From Carallia brachiata (taxonomy: Eukaryota; Streptophyta; Magnoliopsida; Malpighiales; Rhizophoraceae), in the NCBI GenBank assembly GCA_021464245.1, contig JADCRB010000016.1, positions 10,126,603 to 10,190,602 of the forward strand: 64,000 nt of DNA, read 5' to 3'. A program made the position numbers and the translations under genes. The notes under the pieces are model-generated. The model did not search any database. It was not told where the DNA came from and worked only from the letters and a program-made list of their open reading frames with translations. Of this stretch, positions 1 to 12,577 are shown piece after piece (the first letter of the stretch is position 1; each line of letters begins with the position of its first letter).

Positions 1-3000
1 CCTTTTGTGGTGTGAATAAAGCGGCTAAATCACATTATCTCTTGCAAATAAGTGATTTTCTTTCATTTTAATGGCTTATTTAACACAAATTAAACTTAAT
101 TTAAGTATAAATGCTTGTAAAAACCTTTCATTTCAATGGAAAACGCCTTTCCAACACCTTTTGAAGTGATAAATACATTCAATACCCTCTAATAAGTGTG
201 CAATTGATCATGATTTGCATTTATTAGTTGCATAAGACCTTTTGTGGTGTGAATAAAGAGGCTAAATCACTTATTTCTTACAAATAAGTCATTTTCTTTT
301 TTTTTTAATGGCTTATTTAACACAACTTAAAGTTAATTTAAGCATAAATGCTTGTAAAAACCTTTAATTTCAAAGAAAAACGCATTTCCAACACCTTTTG
401 AGGTGTTAAATACATTCAATTCCCCCTAATAAGTGTGCAATTGATCATGATTTGCGTTTGTTAGTAGCATAAGACCTTTTGTGGCGTGAATAAAGATGCT
501 AAATCACTTTATTTCTTACAAATAAGTGATTTTCTTTCATTTTAATCTCTTATTTAACACAAATTAAAGTTAATTTAAGCACAAATGCTTGTCAAAACCT
601 TTAATTTCAAAGAAAAACGCATTTCCAACACCCTTTGAGGTGTTAAATTCATTAAATTCCCCCTAATAAGTGTGCAATTGATCATGATTTGCATTTATTT
701 GTCGTGTAAGACCTTTTGTGGCGTGAATAATGAGGATAAATCGCTTTATTTCTTGCAAATAAGTGATTTTCTTTCATTTTAATGGCTTATTTAATACAAA
801 TTAAACTTAATTTAAGTATAAATGCTTGTAAAAACCTTCAATTTCAATGTAAAACGCATTTCCAACACCTTTTGAGGTGATAAATACATTCAATACCCTC
901 TAATAAGTGTGCAATTGATCATGATTTGCATTTATTAGTTGCATAAGACCTTTTGTGGTGTGAATAAAGAGGCTAAATCACTTTATTTCTTGCAAAAAAG
1001 TCATTTTCTTTCATTTTAATGGCTTATTTAAGACAAATTAAAGTTAATTTAAGCATAAATGCTTCTAAAAACCTTTAATTTCAATGCAAAACGCATTTCC
1101 AACACCTTTTGAGGTGATAAATACATTGAATTCCCTCTAATAAGTGTGCAATTGATCATTATTTCCATTTATTAGTTGCATAAGACCTTTTGTGGTGTGA
1201 ATAAAGAGGCTAAATCACTTTATCTCTTGCAAATAAGTAATTTTCTTTCATTTTAATGACTTATTTAACACAATTTAAAGTTAATTTAAGCATAAATGCT
1301 TGTAAAAACTTTTAATTTCAACGCAAAACGCATTTCTAACACCTTTTGAGGTGATAAATATATTCAATTCCCTCTAATAACTGTGCAATTGATAATGATT
1401 TGCATTTATTAGTTGCATAAGACCTTTTGTTGCATGATAAAGATGCTAAATCACTTTATCTCTTGCAAATAAGTGATTTTCTATCATTTAATGATTATTT
1501 AACACAATTTAAAGTTAATTTAAGCATAAATGCTTGAAAAAACCTTTAATTTCAATGCAAAACGCATTTCCAACACCTTGGAGGTGAAATACATTCAATT
1601 CCCTAATAAGTGTGCAATTGATCATGATTGGCATTGTTAGTTGTATAAGACCTTTTGGGTGTGAATAAAGTGGCTAAATCATTTTATCTCTGCAAATAAG
1701 TGATTTTCTTTCATTTTAATGGCTTATTTAACACAAATTAAAACTTAATTTAAGTATAAATGCTTGTAAAAACCTTTCATTTCAATGCAAAACGCCTTTC
1801 CAACACCTTTTGAGTGATAAATACATTTAATACCCTCTAAAAGTGTGCAATGATCATGATTTGCATTTATTAGTTGCATAAGACCTTTTGTGGTGTGAAT
1901 AAAGAGGCTAAATCACTTTATTTCTTACAAATAAGTCATTTTCTTTTTTTTTAATGGCTTATTTAACACAACTTAAAGTTAATTTAAGCATAAATGCTTG
2001 TAAAAACCTTTAATTTCAAAGAAAAACGCATTTCCAACACCTTTTGAGGTGTTAAATACATTCAATTCCCCCTAATAAGTGTGCAATTGATCATGATTTG
2101 CGTTTGTTAGTAGCATAAGACCTTTTGTGGCGTGAATAAGATGCTAAATCACTTTATTTCTTACAAATAAGTGATTTTCTTTCATTTTAATCTCTTATTT
2201 AACACAAATTAAAGTTAATTTAAGCACAAATGCTTGTAAAAACCTTTAATTTCAAGAAAAACGCATTTCCAACACCCTTTGAGGTGTTAAATTCATTAAA
2301 TTCCCCCTAATAAGTGTGCAATTGATCATGATTTGCATTTATTAGTCGGGTAAGACCTTTTGTGGCGTGAATAATGAGGCTAAATCGCTTTATTTCTTGC
2401 AAATAAGTCATTTTCTTCATTTAATGGCTTATTTAATACAAATAAACTTAATTTAAGTATAAATGCTTGTAAAAACCTTCAATTTCAATGTAAAACGCAT
2501 TTCCAACACCTTTTGAGGTGAATACATCAATACCCTCTAATAAGTGTGCAATTGATAATGATTGCGTTTATTAGTTGCATAAGACCTTTTGTGGTGTGAA
2601 TAAAGAGGCTAAATCACTTTATTCTTGCAAAAAAGTCATTTTTTCATTTTAATGGCTTATTTAACACAAATTAAAGTTAATTTAAGCAAATGCTTCTAAA
2701 AACCTTTAATTTCAATGCAAAAGCATTTCCAACACCTTTTGAGGTGATAAATACATTGAATTCCCTCTAATAAGTGTGCAATTGATCATTATTTCCATTT
2801 ATTAGTTGCATAAGACCTTTGTGGTGTGAATAAAGAGGCTAAATCACTTTATCCTTGCAAATAAGTGATTTTCTTTTTCATTTTAAGACTTATTACACAA
2901 TTTAAAGTTAATTTAAACATAAATGCTTGTAAAAACTTTTAATTTCAACGCAAAACGCATTTCTAAACACCTTTTGAGGTGATAAATACATTCAATTCCC

Positions 3001-3284
3001 TCTAATAACTGTGCAATTGATAATGATTTGCATTTATTAGTTGCATAAGACCTTTTGTTGGATGAATAAAGATGTAAATCACTTTATCTCTTGCAAAAAG
3101 TGATTTTCTATCATTTTAATGACTTATTTAACACAATTTAAAGTTAATTTAAGCATAAATGCTTGTAAAAACCTTTAATTTCAATGCAAAACGCATTTCC
3201 AACACCTTTGGAGGTGATAAATACATTCAATTCCCTATAATAAGTGTGCAATTTATCATGATTGGCATTTATTAGTTGTAGAAG
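1..3284 (+). repeat. 7-monomer higher-order repeat, two copies
   Basis: Diagnostic variants recur after seven monomers. The long T run after AAGTCATTTT is at 296 and again at 1943. The TCTCTTATTTAACAC monomer with AAGCACAAATGC is at about 550 and 2190. The AATGAGG monomer with AAATCGC is at 731 and 2374. The TTTCAACGCAAAAC monomer is at 1321 and 2948. The offset drifts from 1647 to 1627 because the second copy has accumulated many one- and two-base deletions. Seven 237-bp monomers would be 1659 bp. The first copy runs from the window start, which may cut into a longer run of this unit. Confidence 0.88.
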
Positions 3285-6200
3285 ACCTTTTGTGGTGTGA
3301 ATAAAGCGGCTAAATCACATTATCTCTTGCAATAAGTGATTTTCTTTCATTTAAATGGCTATTTAACACAAATTAAAGTTAATTTGAGCATAATTCTTGT
3401 AAAACCCTTTAATTTCAATGCAAAACGCATTTCCAACACTTTTTGAGGTCTTAAATACATTCAATTCCCTCTAATAAGTGTGCAATTGATCATGATTTGC
3501 ATTTATAGTTGCATAAGACCTTTTGGTGTGAATAAAGAGGCTAAATCACTTTATTTCTTGCAAATAAGTGATTTTCTTTCATTTGAATGGCTATTTAACA
3601 CAAATTAAAGTTAATTTAAGCATAAATGCTTCTAAAAACCTTTAATTTCAATGCAAAACGCATTTCCAACACCTTTTGAGGTGATAAATACATTGAATTC
3701 CCTCTAATAAGTGTGCAATTGATCATTATTTGCATTTATTAGTTGCATAAGACCTTTTGTGGTGTGAATAAAGAGGCTAAATCACTTTATCTGTTGCAAA
3801 TAAGTGATTTTCTTTCATTTTAATGGCTTATTTAACACAATTTAAAGTTAATTTAAGCATAAATGCTTGTAAAAACTTTAATTTCAATGCAAAAATTTCT
3901 AACACCTTTTGAGGTGATAAATACATTCAATTCCCTCTAATAACTGTGCAATTGATAATGATTTGCATTTATTAGTTGCATAAGACCTTTTGTTGCATGA
4001 ATAAAGAGGCTAAATCACTTTATCTCTTGCAAATAAGTGATTTTCTATCATTTTAATGACTTATTTAACACAATTTAAAGTTAATTTAAGCATAAATGCT
4101 TGTAAAAACCTTTAATTTCAATGCAAAACGCATTTCCAATACCTTTGAGGTGATAAATATATTTAATTCCCTATAATAAGTGTGCAATTGATCATGATTT
4201 GCATTTATTAGTTGTATAAGACCTTTTGTGGTGTGAATAAAGCAGCTAGATCACATTATCTCTTGCAAATAAGTGATTTTCTATCATTTTAATGACTTAT
4301 TTAACACAATTAAAGTTAATTTAAGCATAAATGCTTGTAAAAACCTTTAATTTCAATGCAAAACGCATTTTCAATACCTTTGGAGGTGATAAATATATTT
4401 AATTCCCTATAATAAGTGTGCAATTGATCATGATTTGCATTTATTAGTTGCAAAAGACCTTTTGTGGTGTGAATAAAGAGGCTAAATGACTTTATTTCTT
4501 GCAAAAAAGTCATTTTCTTTCATTTTAATGGCTTATTTAACACAAATTAAAGTTAATTTAAGCATAAATGCTTCTAAAAACCTTTAATTTCAATGCAAAA
4601 CGCATTTCCAACACCTTTTGAGGTGATAAATACATTGAATTCCCTCTAATAAGTGTGCAATTGATCATTATTTCCATTTATTAGTTGCATAAGACCTTTT
4701 GTGGTGTGAATAAAGAGGCTAAATCACTTTATCCCTTGCAAATAAGTGATTTTCTTTCATTTTAATGACTTATTTAACACAATTTAAAGTTAATTTAAAC
4801 ATAAATGCTTGTAAAAACTTTTAATTTCAACGCAAAACGCATTTCTAAACACCTTTTGAGGTGATAAATACATTCAATTCCCTCTAATAACTGTGCAATT
4901 GATATGATTTGCATTTATTAGTTGCATAAGACCTTTTGTTGGATGAATAAAGATGTAAATCACTTTATCTTGCAAATAAGTGATTTTCTATCATTTTAAT
5001 GACTTATTTAACACAATTTAAAGTTAATTTAAGCATAAATGCTTGTAAAAACCTTTAATTTCAATGCAAAACGCATTTCCAACACCTTTGGAGGTGATAA
5101 ATACATTCAATTCCCTATAATAAGTGTGCAATTTATCATGATTGGCATTTATTAGTTGTAGAAGACCTTTTGTGGTGTGAATAAAGCGGCTAAATCACAT
5201 TTTCTCTTGCAAATAAGTGATTTTCTTTCATTTAAATGGCTATTTAACACAAATTAAAGTTAATTTGAGCATAAATGCTTGTAAAACCCTTTAATTTCAA
5301 TGCAAAACGCATTTCCAACACTTTTTGAGGTCTTAAATACATTCAATTCCCTCTAATAAGTGTGCAATTGATCATGATTTGCATTTATTAGTTGCATAAG
5401 ACCTTTTGTGGCGTGAATAAAGAGGCTAAATCACTTTATTTCTTGCAAATAAGTGATTTTCTTTCATTTGAATGGCTATTTAACACAAATTAAAGTTAAT
5501 TTAAGCATAAATGCTTCTAAAAACCTTTAATTTCAATGCAAAACGCATTTCCAACACCTTTTGAGGTGATAAATACATTGAATTCCCTCTAATAAGTGTG
5601 CAATTGATCATTATTTGCATTTATTAGTTGCATAAGACCTTTTGTGGTGTGAATAAAGAGGCTAAATCACTTTATCTGTTGCAAATAAGTGATTTTCTTT
5701 CAGTTTAATGGCTTATTTAACACAATTTAAAGTTAATTTAAGCATAAATGCTTGTAAAAACTTTAATTTCAATGCAAAACGCATTTCTAACACCTTTTGA
5801 GGTGATAAATACATTCAATTCCCTCTAATAACTGTGCAATTGATAATGATTTGCATTTATTAGTTGCATAAGACCTTTTGTTGCATGAATAAAGAGGCTA
5901 AATCACTTTATCTCTTGCAAATAAGTGATTTTCTATCATTTTAATGACTTATTTAACACAATTTAAAGTTAATTTAAGCATAAATGCTTGTAAAAACCTT
6001 TAATTTCAATGCAAAACGCATTTCCAACCCTTTGGAGGTGATAATATATTTAATTCCCTATAATAAGTGTGCAATTGATCATGATTGGCATTTATTAGTT
6101 GTATAAGACCTTTTGTGGTGTGAATAAAGCGGCTAAATCACTTTATCTCTTGCAAATAAGTGATTTTCTTTCATTTTAATGGCTTATTTAACACAATTAA

Positions 6201-8818
6201 AATTAATTTAAGTATAAATGCTTGTAAAAACCTTTAATTTCAATGCAAAACGCATTTCCAACACCTTTTGAGTGATAAATAATTCATATACCCCTAATAA
6301 GTGTGCAATTGATCATGATTTGCATTTATTAGTTGCATAAGACCTTTTGTGGTGAATAAAGAGGCTAAATCACTTTATTTCTTGCAAATAAGTCATTTTT
6401 TTTTTTAATGGCTTATTTAACACAATTAAAGTTAATTTAAGCATAAATGCTTCTAAAAACCTTTAATTTCAATGCAAAACGCATTTCGAACACCTTTTGA
6501 GGTGATAAATACATTGAATTCCCTCTAATAGGTGTGCAATTGATCATAATTGCATTTATTAGTTGCATAAGACCTTTTGTGGTGTGAATAAAGAGGCTAA
6601 ATCACTTTATCTTGCAAAAAGTGATTTTCTTTCATTTTAATGACTTATTTAACACAATTTAAAGTTAATTTAAGCATAAATGCTTGTAAAAACTTTTAAT
6701 TTCAACGCAAAACGCATTTCTAACACCTTTTGAGGTGATAAATACATTCAATTCCCTCTAATACTGTGCAATTGATAATGATTTGCATTTATTAGTTGCA
6801 TAAGACCTTTTGTTGGATGAATAAAGATGCTAAATCACTTTATCTCTTGCAATAAGTGATTTTCTATCATTTTAATACTTATTTAACACAATTTAAAGTT
6901 AATTTAAGCATAAATGCTTGTAAAAACCTTTAATTTCAATGCAAAACGCATTTCCAACCTTTGGAGGTGATAAATACATTCAATTCCCTATAATAAGTGT
7001 GCAATTTATCATGATTGGCATTTATTAGTAGAAGACCTTTGTGGTGTGAATAAAGCGGCTAAATCACATTATCTCTTGCAAATAAGTGATTTTCTTTCAT
7101 TTAAATGGCTATTTAACATAAATTAAAGTTAATTTGAGCATAATGCTTGTAAAAACCCATTAATTTCAATGCAAAACGCATTTCCAACACCTTTTGAGGT
7201 CTTAAATACATTCAATCCCTCTAATAAGTGTGCAATTGATCATGATTTGCATTTATTAGTTGCATAAGACCTTTTGTGGCGTGAATAAAGAGGCTAAATC
7301 ACTTTATTTCTTGCAAATAAGTATTTTCTTTCATTTGAATGGCTATTTAACACAAATTAAAGTTAATTTAAGCATAAATGCTTCTAAAAACCTTTATTTC
7401 AATGCAAAACGCATTTCCAACACCTTTTGAGGTGATAAATACATTGAATTCCCTCTAATAAGTGTGCAATTGATCATGATTTGCATTTATTAGTTGCATA
7501 AGACCTTTTGTGGGTGAAATAAAGAGGCTAAATCACTTATCTTGCAAATAATGATTTTTTTCATTTTAATGGCTTATTTACACAATTTAAAGTTAATTTA
7601 AGCATAAATGCTTGTAAAAACTTTTAATTTCATGCAAAACGCATTTCTAACACCTTTTGAGGTGATAAATACATTCAATTCCCTCTAATAACTGTGCAAT
7701 TGATATGATTTGCATTTATTAGTTGCATAAGACCTTTTGTTGCGTGAATAAAGAGGCTAAATCACTTTATCTCTTGCAAATAAGTGATTTTCTATCATTT
7801 TAATGACTTATTAACACAATTAAAGTTAATTTAAGCATAAATGCTTGTAAAAACCTTTAATTCAATGCAAACGCATTTCCAACACCTTTGAGGTGATAAA
7901 TATATTCAATTCCCTATAATAAGTGTGCAATTGATCATGATTGGCATTTATTAGTTGTATAAGACCTTTTGTGGTGTGAATAAAGCGGCTAAATCACTTT
8001 ATTCTTGCAAATAAGTGATTTTCTTTCATTTTAATGGCTTATTTAACACAAATTAAACTTAATTTAAGTATAAATGCTTGTAAAAACCTTTCATTTCAAT
8101 GCAAAACGCCTTTCCAACACCTTTTGAGTGATAAATACATTCAATACCCTCTAATAAGTGTGCAATTGATCATGATTTGCATTTATTAGTTGCATAAGAC
8201 CTTTTGTGTGAATAAAGAGGCTAAATCACTTTATTTCTTCAAATAAGTCATTTTCTTTTTTAATGGCTTATTTAACACAAATTAAAGTTAATTTAAGCAT
8301 AAATGCTTCTAAAAACCTTTAATTTCAATGCAAAACGCATTTCGAACACCTTTTGAGGTGATAAATACATTGAATTCCCTCTAATAGTGTGCAATTGATC
8401 ATAATTTGCATTTATTAGTTGCATAAGACCTTTTGTGGTGTGAATAAAGAGGCTAAATCACTTTATCCTTGCAAATAAGTGATTTTCTTTCATTTTAATG
8501 ACTTATTTAAACGCAATTTAAAGTTAATTTAAGCATAAATGCTTGTAAAAACTTTAATTTCAATGCAAAAGCATTTCTAATACCTTTTGAGGTGATAATA
8601 TACAATACCCTCTAATAATGTGCAATTGATAATGATTTGCATTTATTAGTTGCATAAGACCTTTTGTTGCGTGAATAAAGAGGCTAAATCACTTTATCTC
8701 TTGCAAATAAGTGATTTTCTTTCATTTTAATGACTTATTTAACACAATTAAAGTTAATTTAAGCATAAATGCTTAAAAAACCTTAATTTCAATACAAAAC
8801 GCATTTCCAACACCTTTT
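3285..8818 (+). repeat. 8-monomer higher-order repeat, about 1.87 kb
   Basis: The GAAGACC monomer with TTAATTTGAGCATAA occurs near 3285, 5165 and 7035, so the unit is about 1.87-1.88 kb. It is followed each time by three monomers in fixed order: one with TTTGAATGGC and CTTCTAAAAACC, one with TTTATCTGTTGC (degraded in the third copy), and one with CTATCATTTTAATGAC. The other four monomers differ between copies: the first copy has variants shared with the 1-3284 unit, while the second and third share a set with TTTCGAACACC. The second half was evidently replaced or exchanged. The third copy is cut by an N at 8819. Deletions are common from 6250 on. Confidence 0.85.
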
Positions 8819-8819
8819 N
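8819..8819. other. Assembly gap, single N, unit phase broken
   Basis: The sequence jumps from the CACCTTTT of one monomer straight to the TGCATAAGACC of the next region. About 66 bp of consensus monomer are missing. One N therefore marks a join of unknown true length, not one unread base. Confidence 0.85.
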
Positions 8820-11800
8820 TGCATAAGACCTTTTGTGGTGTGAATAAAAGAGGGCTAAATTACTTTATTCTTGCAAATAAGTGATTTCTTTCATTTAGGC
8901 TTATTTAACACAATTAAAGTTTAATTTAAGCATAAATGCTTAAAAACCTTTTAATTTCAAGCAAAACGCATTTCTAACACTTTTGGGGTGATAAATACAT
9001 TCAATTCCCTCTAATAAGTGTGCAATTGATCATGTTTGCATTTATTAGTTGTATAACCTTTTGTGGTGTGAACAAAGAGGCTAAATCACTTTATCTCTTG
9101 CAAATAAGTGATTTCTTCATTTTAATTGCTTATTTAACACCAATTAAAGTTAATTTAAGCATAATGCTTGTAAAAAACCTTTAATTTCAATGCAAAACGC
9201 ATTTCCAATACCTTTGGAGGTGATAAATATATTTAATTCCCTATAATAATGTGTGCAATTGATCATGATTGGCATTTATTAGTTGTATAAGACCTTTTGT
9301 GGTGTGAATAAAGCGGCTAAATCACTTTATCTCTTGCAAATAAGTGATTTTCTTTCATTTTAATGGCTTATTTAACACAAATTAAACTTAATTTAAGTAT
9401 AAATGCTTGTAAAAACCTTTCATTTCAATGCAAAACGCCTTTCCAACACCTTTTGAAGTGATAAATACATTCAATACCCTCTAATAAGTGTGCAATTGAT
9501 CATGATTTGCATTTATTAGTTGCATAAGACCTTTTGTTGTGTGAATAAAGAGGCTAAATCACTTTATTTCTTACAAATAAGTCATTTTCTTTTTTTTAAT
9601 GGCTTATTTAACACAACTTAAAGTTAATTTAAGCATAAATGCTTCTAAAAACCTTTAATTTCAATGCAAAACGCATTTCGAACACCTTTTGAGGTGATAA
9701 ATACATTGAATTCCCTCTAATAGGTGTGCAATTGATCATAATTTGCATTTATTAGTTGCATAAGACCTTTTGTGGTGTGAATAAAGAGGCTAAATCACTT
9801 TATCCCTTGCAAATAAGTGATTTTCTTTCATTTTAATGACTTATTTAACGCAATTTAAAGTTAATTTAAGCATAAATGCTTGTAAAAACTTTAATTTCAA
9901 TGCAAAATGCATTTCTAACACCTTTTGAGGTGATAAATACATTCAATACCCTCTAATAAGTGTGCAATTGATCATGATTTGCATTTATTAGTTGCATAAG
10001 ACCTTTTGTGGTGTGAATAAAAAGGCTAAATTACTTTATTTCATGCAAATAAGTCATTTTCTTTCATTTTAATGGCTTATTTAACACAATTTAAAGTTAA
10101 TTTAAGCATAAATGCTCGGAAAAACCTTTAATTTCAAAGAAAAATGAATTTCCAGCACCTTTTGAGGTGTTAAATACATTCAATTCCCCCTAATAAGTGT
10201 GCAGTTGATCATGATTTGCATTTGTTAGTAGCATAAGACCTTTTGTGGAGTGAATAAAGAGGCTAAATCACTTTATTTCTCGCAAACAAGTGATTTTCTT
10301 TCATTTTAATCTCTTATTTAACACAAATTAAAGTTAATTTAAGAACAAATGCTTGTAAAAACCTTTAATTTCAAAGAAAACCGCATTTCCAACACCTTTT
10401 GAGGTGTTAATTACATTCAATTCCCCCTAATAAGTGTGCAAATGATCATGATTTGCATTTATTAGTCGCATAAGACCATTTGTGGCTTGAATAAAGAGGC
10501 CAAATCGCTTTATTTCTTGCAAATAAGTGATTTTCTTTCATTTGAATGGCTATTTAACACAAATTAAAGTTAATTTAAGCATAAATGCTTGTAAAAACCT
10601 TTAATTTCAATGCAAAAAGCATTTCCAACACCTTTTGAGGTGATAAACACATTCAATTCCCTTTAATAAGTGTGCAATTGATCATGATTTGCATTTATTA
10701 GTTGCATAATACCTTTTGTGGTGTGAATAAAAAGGCTAAATCGCTTTATTTCTTGCAAATAAGTGATTTTGTTTCATTTTAATGGCTTATTTAACATAAA
10801 TTAAAGTTAATTTAAGCATAAATGCTTGTAAAACCCTTTAATTTCAATGCAAAACGCATTTCCAACACTTTTTGAGGTCTTAAATACATTCAATTCCCTC
10901 TAATAAATGTGCAATTGATCATGATTTGCATTTATTAGTTGCATAAGACCTTTTGTCGCGTGAATAAAGAGGCTAAATCACTTTATTTCTTGCAAATAAG
11001 TGATTTTCTTTCATTTTAATGGCTTATTTAACACAGTTTAATGTTAATTTAAGCATAAATCCTTGTAAAAACCTTTAATTTCAATGCAAAACGCTTTTCC
11101 AACACCTTTTGAGGTGATAAATACATTGAATTCCCTCTAATAAGTGTGCAATTGATCATGATTTGCATTTATAGTGCATATACCTTTTGTGGTGTGAATA
11201 AAAATGCTAAATCGCTTTATTTCTTGCAAATAAGTGATTTTCTTTCATTTTAATGGCTTATTTAACACAAATTAAAGTTAATTTAAGCATAAATGCTTGT
11301 AAAACCCTTTAATTTCAATGCAAAACGCATTTACAACACTTTTTGAGGTCTTAAATACATTCAATTCCGTCTAATAAGTGTGCAATTGATCATGATTTGC
11401 ATTTATTAGTTGCATAAGACCTTTTGTGGCGTGAATAAAGAGGCTAAATCACTTTATTTCTTGCAAATAAGTGATTTTCTTTCATTTAAATGGCTATTTA
11501 ACATAAATTAAAGTTAATTTAAGCATAAATGCTTGTAAAAACCTTTAATTTAAATGCAAAACGAATTTCCAACACCTTTTGAGGTGATAAATACATTCAA
11601 TACCCTCTAATAGGTGTGCAATTGATCATAATTTGCATTTATTAGTTGCATAAGACCTTTTGTGGTGTGAATAAAGAGGCTAAATCACTTTATCTCTTGC
11701 AAATAAGTGATTTTCTTTCATTTTATGGCTTATTAACACATTTAAAGTTAATTTAAGCATAAATGCTTGTAAAAACCTTTGATTTCAATGCAAAACGCAT

Positions 11801-12358
11801 TTCTAACACCTTTTGAGGTGATAAATACTTTCAATTCCCTTTAATAACTGTGCAATTGATAATGATTTGCATTTATTAGTTGCATAAGACCATTTGTGGC
11901 GTGAATAAAGAGGTTAAATCACTTTATTTCTTGCAAATAAGTGATTTTCTTTCATTTTAATGGCTTATTTAACACAAATTAAAGTTAATTTAGGCACAAA
12001 TGCTTGTAAAAACCTTTAGTTTCAATGAAAAACGCTTTTCCAACACCTTTTGAGGTGATTAATACTATTCAATTCCCTATAATAAGTGTGCAATTGATCA
12101 TCATTTGCATTTATCAGTTGCATAAGACCTTTTGTGGGGTGAATAAAGATGCTAAATCGCTTTATTTGTTACAAATAAGTGATTTTCTTTCATTTTAATG
12201 GCTTATTTAACACAAATTAAGATTTAAGCATAAAATTTGTAAAAACCTTTAATTTCAATGCAAAACGCATTTCCAACACCTTTTGAGGTGTTAAATACAT
12301 TCAATTCCTCTAATAAGTGTGCAATTGATCATGATTTGCATTTATTAGTTGCATAAGA
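8820..12358 (+). repeat. Mixed A-type monomers
   Basis: About 15 monomers of several variant types follow the gap. Those at about 9290-10000 resemble the AAGCGGC, long-T and CCCTTGC types of the 8-monomer unit. Later ones carry AAATCGC with CATAATACC, CTTAAATACATT after TTTTTGAGGT, or TTTAAATGGCTATTT. The last three (about 11580-12340) match a block at about 23740-24480, offset 12139 at the shared CCATTTGTGGCG monomer. Apart from satellite monomers I see nothing in this stretch. Confidence 0.85.
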
Positions 12359-12384
12359 GCTTTTGTGATGTGAATAAAGAGGCT

Positions 12385-12416
12385 AAATCACTTTATTTCT
12401 TGCAAATAAGTGATTT
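12385..12416. repeat. 9-bp inverted repeat, hairpin 1 of the monomer
   Basis: AAATCACTT at 12385-12393 is the exact reverse complement of AAGTGATTT at 12408-12416, with 14 bases between the arms. The same pair is present in most monomers of both the A and B subfamilies. It is therefore the most widely kept dyad in the array. In the B variants with CAAATCAGTGATTTT an 8-bp stem is retained. Whether it forms a cruciform, binds a dimeric protein or has no role cannot be told from sequence. Confidence 0.9.
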
Positions 12417-12460
12417 TCTTTCATTTTAATGGCTTATTTAACACAAATTAAAGTTAATTT

Positions 12461-12474
12461 AAGCATAAATGCTT
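12461..12474. repeat. Short interrupted palindrome, hairpin 2
   Basis: AAGCAT and ATGCTT flank two A bases, giving a 14-bp near-perfect palindrome. It is present in most A monomers and in many B monomers. It is broken in copies that read AAGTATAAATGCTT, for example near 110 and 1750, and in those that read AAGTATAAATGCTC, for example near 37800 and 56510. So this dyad is much less strictly kept than hairpin 1. Confidence 0.88.
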
Positions 12475-12510
12475 GTAAAAACCTTTAATTTCAATGCAAA
12501 ACGCATTTCC

Positions 12511-12528
12511 AACACCTTTTGAGGTGTT
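12511..12528. repeat. 7-bp inverted repeat, hairpin 3
   Basis: AACACCT and AGGTGTT flank a TTTG loop. Monomers with GAGGTGATAA instead of GAGGTGTTAA keep a 5-bp stem (CACCT/AGGTG). Most B monomers read CACATTTTGGGGTG, which leaves only AACAC/GTGTT around a longer loop. The arms are therefore subfamily dependent. Confidence 0.88.
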
Positions 12529-12555
12529 AAATACATTCAATTCCCCTAATAAGTG

Positions 12556-12577
12556 TGCAATTGATCATGATTTGCAT
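12556..12577. repeat. TGCAA/TTGCA dyad with BclI site and octamer-like motif
   Basis: TGCAA at 12556 and TTGCA ending at 12576 form a 5-bp inverted repeat. Between them is TGATCA (12562-12567), a BclI recognition site found in most monomers, so BclI digestion should give a ladder of about 237 bp. Variants reading TGATAATGA or TTGGTCATGA lose the site. ATTTGCAT at 12570-12577 is the reverse complement of the POU-family octamer ATGCAAAT. In a sequence this AT-rich that match may well be chance. Confidence 0.75.

Noticed and set aside
290..310. Poly-T runs as transposon tails
   Set aside because: The long T runs at 296, 1943, about 9590 and about 20330 sit at the same monomer position and belong to one monomer variant. 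There are no target-site duplications or element sequence.
4316..4513. Minus-strand open frame of 65 codons
   Set aside because: It lies wholly within ordinary satellite monomers and is open only because of local variants. There is no family resemblance and no coding constraint, as sister monomers carry stops and frameshifts.
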